From NCBI GenBank assembly GCA_032622095.1, contig CP136063.1:209733934-209797933 (forward strand): a stretch of DNA of 64,000 nucleotides, read 5' to 3'. The position numbers and the translations under genes are program-made. Shown here one piece after another: positions 59,592-64,000 of the stretch. The notes under the pieces are model-generated. The model was not told the origin of the DNA. It worked only from the letters and a program-made list of their open reading frames with translations, and did not search any database. Positions within the stretch are counted from its first letter, which is position 1. Every line of letters begins with the position of its first letter. This DNA is from Siphonodentalium dalli. Taxonomy: Eukaryota > Mollusca > Scaphopoda > Gadilida > Siphonodentaliidae.

Positions 59592-60589
59592 ATGACACCA
59601 AAAAGAAACGGACGACAATTTCAAATTATTTGTATACATGCGTCATATGGGGACGAGGAATTATTCGCCATATATTGTTTTCCGCTGGTGTTGCCTGTAA
59701 ATACGAATATTGAATACAGCCCGATTGATACATTAATGAAATGGGTTTTACGTTTCAAACACCAATGGTACTTGCAACAGCAGCAGGTCTCCTGGTCTGA
59801 ATATGACCGTTCAGATGTAACATAACGTAGACAAGTTTACTTTTCCACCAAGTTGGAAACAACATTTGATATTTCTGAAGGTTATCGCGTTCATATATTG
59901 CAAATAGCGCGGTCCTTCGTGGTCATCTTGTTCAACAGAAACTGCATGATTAAGACACACAATAGGAATTCTCATTCTGGACATGACTATTCTTATGTCT
60001 ATCACTGATCAGACTTTTCGGAAGATGCAAAATCTGAACTAATTTTGTATGACGAGCTCTATCTTTTTCTGAGTCTCATCTTGGGACACTAGTCAATGAA
60101 AGCGGCGATGGTGATTTAGGGTCTGAAAATATTTACTCGGTGTTATCACGGCCGTCTTCTGTGGGTCGACGCGATTGTACAGCAATTGTACATTGTATAT
60201 ATAACAAATTAATGGAGGCACTGACTCAGAATCAAAACCATTGCTTCAAATGTGGTAGCTTCAGTGAGTGTGAACATATTATCATTTCTTATCGAAGTGG
60301 TCATGTATTTATCGGATGGCACAATGAGATGTTCATTGTCTCACATCTAGCTCTAAAATCGGTCCCAATCAAGTCGGGGTTTAAAACCGCATCAACCTCG
60401 TCTAGCTCAGACTTCGACAAGGTATCCACGACATATCCACATCATATGTACCATCTGGTAGCTTTGTATAGTGAATATGTGATTATATACTCAACACCTC
60501 AGTTTCCTTCAGAGGTTTTAGTCGATGTATGTAGCGCCATACAATGCGTGAAATATAAGCGTATCACCACACGCTGTTTGTTGGTTTAA
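59592..60589 (+). other. Two unidentified open frames (77 and 149 codons)
   Basis: 59592-59825 and 60140-60589 are open from ATG to stop. The second (LSRPSSVGRRDCTAIVHC..., with CFKCGSFSECEH) is longer than most random frames here but shows no domain I recognise and no clear splice context. It may be a decayed transposon frame or chance. Confidence 0.2.
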
Positions 60590-60807
60590 ACCATGTTGTT
60601 TCCGCAATATTTCGACTTTATTTACATAGAACTGGCATTTAGTTCTATGAAGGGTAAGTCTTCGTTAGAAGCACGCCCTTATGTAATGCATATTTACATT
60701 TGTCCTCTTTTTTTTATTAGAAGAGGAGTTTTATGATCAGTATGCTTTATGTTGATGCCATCGATTTTATTATCATTAGTGTGCATCAAAAGTTGTTACT
60801 GCTATAT

Positions 60808-61026
60808 TCAATGAACTGTATCCACTTTGCAGTTTGAGTTCAGGTGGAACTGAATGCCGACAAGGCGATTATCGCCGGTTTCAAATTCAAAACAATTTGC
60901 CGAAATGTCATTGCGAACGAGAATAGCAACACCGTCTGTATGCTGTCCGCCACTTGGCGTTGTGATTGTTTTACCCAGTTTGCTGATTTGTTGATTATAT
61001 GTGCACATTGTTCTGCTACAAGCCAT
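60808..61026 (-). pseudogene. LINE endonuclease fragment
   Basis: ISKLGKTITTPSGGQHTDGVAILVRNDISA resembles the segment around the first substrate-binding strand of APE-type LINE endonucleases (...GxGVAILxxN...). It ends shortly after at a stop, and no RT follows. The fragment abuts the TTAA MITE at 61059. Confidence 0.55.
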
Positions 61027-61058
61027 TAACAGACGAAATACTCACAACCAAAGAAGTG

Positions 61059-61408
61059 TTAAAGACATATTATCCATTTGGTCTACTGCGCGCACGCAAA
61101 TGACAACTAAGTACTCAGGCTTTATGCCAACTGGAGAAATGTAGCATCCTACTAACACTACCGAAAATCAAAAAAAAAACTACCATGCAACTGCATAGAA
61201 AACATCGTTTGAACTACGCTCAATTGTAAATATTTACTTCTCGATTCGGGTCGCAACTACCGGCGATAAACAAACTAACTAACGAGATTAACTGCATTCA
61301 ACTAATATATAAGAATTATGGTGTATTGTCAATTTAGATATAATATTTATGGATGATAATTATCCATTACTATTGATCACTCTACCGGCGTGTTTCACGT
61401 CACTTTAA
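61059..61408 (-). mobile_element. TTAA-flanked MITE, copy 3 (350 bp)
   Basis: From TTAA at 61059 (TTAAAGACATATTAT) to TTAA at 61405 (rc TTAAAGTGACGTGAAACAC). The body is recognisably like 9954-10335 (GAACTACGCTCAA, TTACTTCTCGATTCGGG, CCGGCGAT). Non-coding. Confidence 0.7.
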
Positions 61409-61801
61409 CACTTTACCCAACAAACCGGCCAAAACCGGCCAAATAAAGCTTCAACAGCCTAAAATATCTTCGGTCTGTCTCAATAGAACCATACAAATAT
61501 GGATATCATTGGAACCGGCTCTTTGACCACATTGTGATAGTTACAGTTATGCCCTGTGCCAATGCATTCTCTTATATATGCGAGTCGACCATAGGTCGCC
61601 TCGCATATATAAGAGAATGCATTGGCCTAAAAAAAATCTTTTTTTTAACACTTTTTACCATTTTTTCTTACATTCTTTAACAATTTTATAATTTTTAATG
61701 TGTTAAGCCAATGCATTCTCTTATATATGCGAGGCGACCTATGGTCGACTCGCATATATAAAAGAATGCATTGGCACAGGGCCGTTCTGTTGGGTAAAGG
61801 G
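61409..61801. mobile_element. piggyBac-like MITE with TTAA flanks
   Basis: The left end CACTTTACCCAACA and right end (rc) CCCTTTACCCAACA are inverted repeats directly inside TTAA at 61405-61408 and 61802-61805. TTAA targets and C-C-C-T-T-T ends are characteristic of piggyBac-type elements. The interior is non-coding and holds the double palindrome at 61551-61782. Its left TTAA is also the right TTAA of the neighbouring MITE. Confidence 0.75.
61551..61782. repeat. Double palindrome (palindrome within inverted repeat)
   Basis: 61551-61627 and 61707-61782 are inverted copies of each other. Each is itself nearly palindromic: CCAATGCATTCTCTTATATATGCGAG is met by CTCGCATATATAAGAGAATGCATTGG around TCGACCATAGGTCGCC. 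The AT-rich loop 61628-61706 includes T-runs. The 26-mer therefore occurs four times in alternating orientation. Confidence 0.92.
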
Positions 61802-61805
61802 TTAA

Positions 61806-63136
61806 TTCAAACTGTATCGGTGTACACGCAGCTGTTTATCGTTTATGTCCCAGTTGCGGCACTACAAATTCAAAATACAGAACATTCAGGCCGACAAACA
61901 ACTTTTTTAACCTGATGCTCAGAATATGGCTGGACCTCGACCATCAGCTGGATATCAAAAATCTTCTGGGGTTGTGTCCGAGATGAATGTGTAGATACCA
62001 GCACTCAAACCGAGCCTCAGAACATTGTAGCCATGTATCAGAAGGCAATACATTCCTGACTATTACTGATTGAACCCTTCAATAGAAAAGTTATATGGTC
62101 CCCTCTCTATTGAAAACATATCAATACTGAAGAACGTTAGCATTTATTTGATACATGTTTTAAAGAATACAACTAAGATAGTACACACATTTATAGAGAT
62201 ATCCATGTGAATTTATATGTACATATTTCTGTATACATATCTATACACGTGTGTATATATGTATACAGTATAAATATGACATATTTATATAATTATTACA
62301 TACAATTTAGTATGTATGAACATGAAATTCCGATAAGAATAGTATTCATCACAATTTACATAGTGTATATATGTTATCATGCATGTTCCACATTAATTTG
62401 TGGCTTTTCGCATAAAACTCATTCATTTATTCATGATAATAAATTCGTTTGGTGGTTGTTTAACTTATTACCTGAATATTCCCCAACACTGAATAGCAAT
62501 CCATCAGTACTTGTTTTATTTGTTTACCAGTTTGTGGTCTGCTTATATTTTCTGAACATCCCTCCAGATAAACATAGACTATTCCAGTATATACTTTTAT
62601 CCCACATGGTTGTTATTAATAACAAGACAGGTTTGCCTTAATGACTACCATTTATTAATCACTAAAGCAACAGGTAGTCGGAAACGTGTTTATGGACCTC
62701 CAGCTTTCTTGTCATTGGTGAAGGCCCTTTTTTGGTACCACCCAAGCGCCAACCACGGAGTCCTGGCAACGATCACCTATCTAGTCCTGAAATACACTAA
62801 GCATAGCTGTTAGTATCAGGGATGCCTCCCCCAAAACGGAAGGAGGAAAACTGGACGGGAGGGTGGATACATCGGTATCGGACCAAGTATGCTGCTAAAT
62901 ATAACTGCGATGTAAAAGCAAAAACAAGCCATAAATCAGAACGGCTAAAGTGAATAAAGTGTGGCACGGTCTGCAGTGAAATAAGCGAAGCCAGCTGACA
63001 TTCAAATCATGATACGGTCCAATGAAGCCAAGATAAATTAGGCCGTTGCCGAGCGGGGGCCAGTGCTGTATAGAGATATACCTTAACATGTCCAGTGGGC
63101 TATTTGCAATATGTGTATTCCTAGTCATGTCACATT
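61806..63136. other. Intergenic, nothing recognised; open frames 62207-62641 and 62610-62813
   Basis: The 144-codon frame 62207-62641 is hydrophobic and tyrosine-rich in its first half, which is mostly simple AT sequence, and then reads FVWWLFNLLPEYS. No family recognised. The overlapping shorter frame is also unknown. Confidence 0.3.
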
Positions 63137-63345
63137 TTAAAGTGATGTGAAACCCGCACGGAGGGTGTCAAATCGAAATGGGGATAATCTTGCTGAAAGT
63201 AGGTGTGGTAATAATATTAATCCAACTTGACAACACACCCCAATATGGTGAATTAAAAGCAGGGACTCAGAATGGCGAAATCATGTGTGTTCGTATAGCG
63301 CCGACAGTGGCGGTCCGAATCGAGAGGTAAATAGTAACGATTGCG
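63137..63345 (+). mobile_element. TTAA MITE, copy 4, partial
   Basis: TTAAAGTGATGTGAAACCCGCACGGAGGGTGTC, then GATAATCTTGCTGAAAGTAG, AATATTAATCCAACTTGACAACACACC and GGCGAAATCATG...CCGAATCGAGAGGTAAATAG match the reverse complement of copies 1 and 3. The match is lost near 63345. Confidence 0.65.
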
Positions 63346-64000
63346 GTCGGACGCCAGGGTGTGTTGAAATAAAACAAATTCACCTGCCCAAAGCGGAGCA
63401 AAATTCGTTGATTTGATTCATGGAGCGATCCAGTCGACAACATTCACCACCATGAAACCGGAAGGTTGATACAAAGTGTAACTTTTACCACATTCCCAGA
63501 TGGTGTGGCGAACACTGATGTCATGAACAGCCGCACGATGCGGTAAGAACATATCCCACGCACTTTCCTGTCAATAACTATCGCACCACAAGTGGGAACA
63601 AAATTATACATGCATGAACGCCGGCCAATGCACCCACCTGGTGCTATGGAAGAGGTCTGTGACGATTAATTGTGATTTCGATGAATCACGACTTCCGATT
63701 CGATTCACGATCCGTTTCCTTGCTAAGTGGATGCTGTATTGAGAAATTACCACAGCTGATATTAATGTCTCAAAAAGAGTTGACAACAATCGTGGAATAT
63801 GTGTCATATCGAATGCAGATGTGAAATAAATATTCCGAACTATGTTTTGTCGGTGACGCAAGTATTCGAAATTGAACAGTTGAAATAAATATCATGATAA
63901 GATACAGGGTAATATGCTGTGTGAAACACAGCGGCGACAGACCCACTGTCAGTCCGCATGACTAAAAGAAAACTTGGAAGCTGCCAATGTCAAATTTCAC
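63346..64000. other. Intergenic, nothing recognised
   Basis: No coding homology or repeat seen up to the window end. Confidence 0.4.

Noticed and set aside
60140-60589. 149-codon frame as a real gene
   Set aside because: No domain, no neighbours and no recognisable splice sites; kept only as an unidentified open frame.

Overview
Animal nuclear DNA, AT-rich and almost entirely intronic or intergenic. Coding sequence is split by GT-AG introns. The base composition, the frequent TACATGTA-type words, and the mix of a Ngaro-type tyrosine-recombinase retrotransposon, CR1/L2-like LINEs, TTAA-flanked and hAT-like DNA elements and long minisatellites point to a marine invertebrate, perhaps a mollusc or another lophotrochozoan or an invertebrate deuterostome. 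The phylum cannot be fixed from this window.

One host gene is clear. The last three coding exons of a flavin-containing monooxygenase (FMO) lie on the + strand at 2847-3401, 17323-17488 and 25886-26136. They join in frame (phase 0, then phase 1) and end in a C-terminal membrane anchor. The N-terminal roughly 200 residues, with the FAD site, must lie upstream of the window. The two introns (13.9 and 8.4 kb) are packed with mobile and repetitive DNA. The first holds a 5'-truncated LINE (4.1-7.5 kb, - strand), a TTAA-flanked MITE, a LINE relic split by a 676-bp hAT-like insertion with an 8-bp target duplication, a second MITE copy, and a 4.2-kb minisatellite of 48/50-bp units. The second holds a 4-copy tandem repeat and a 4.7-kb foldback element (20546-25251) with about 1.28-kb inverted arms, an internal higher-order tandem array and a perfect 8-bp target duplication.

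Downstream of FMO is a nearly complete Ngaro retrotransposon (27311-33195). It has the A1-ORFs-B1-A2-B2 split direct repeats, a truncated gag with a zinc finger, an intact-looking RT-RNase H, a tyrosine recombinase with one frameshift, and an SGNH-hydrolase ORF. From 33 to 46 kb there are hairpin MITEs, degenerate short repeats and a scatter of YY1-like motifs, with no recognisable gene. A second LINE (46.3-49.3 kb, - strand) is dead: the RT catalytic motif YADD is YAAD, and there is a 2-bp frameshift and a premature stop in the endonuclease. The region 49.5-54 kb is a block of unrelated satellites. The last 10 kb hold a Myb/SANT-like fragment, a LINE endonuclease fragment, and two TTAA-flanked elements sharing one TTAA, one of which carries a double palindrome.

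The window is therefore the 3' half of one detoxification-type enzyme gene in a transposon-rich landscape. The least ordinary objects are the foldback element, the acceptor-like minisatellite inside the FMO intron, the well-preserved Ngaro element with its ATG-less hydrolase ORF, and the TTAA/palindrome cluster.
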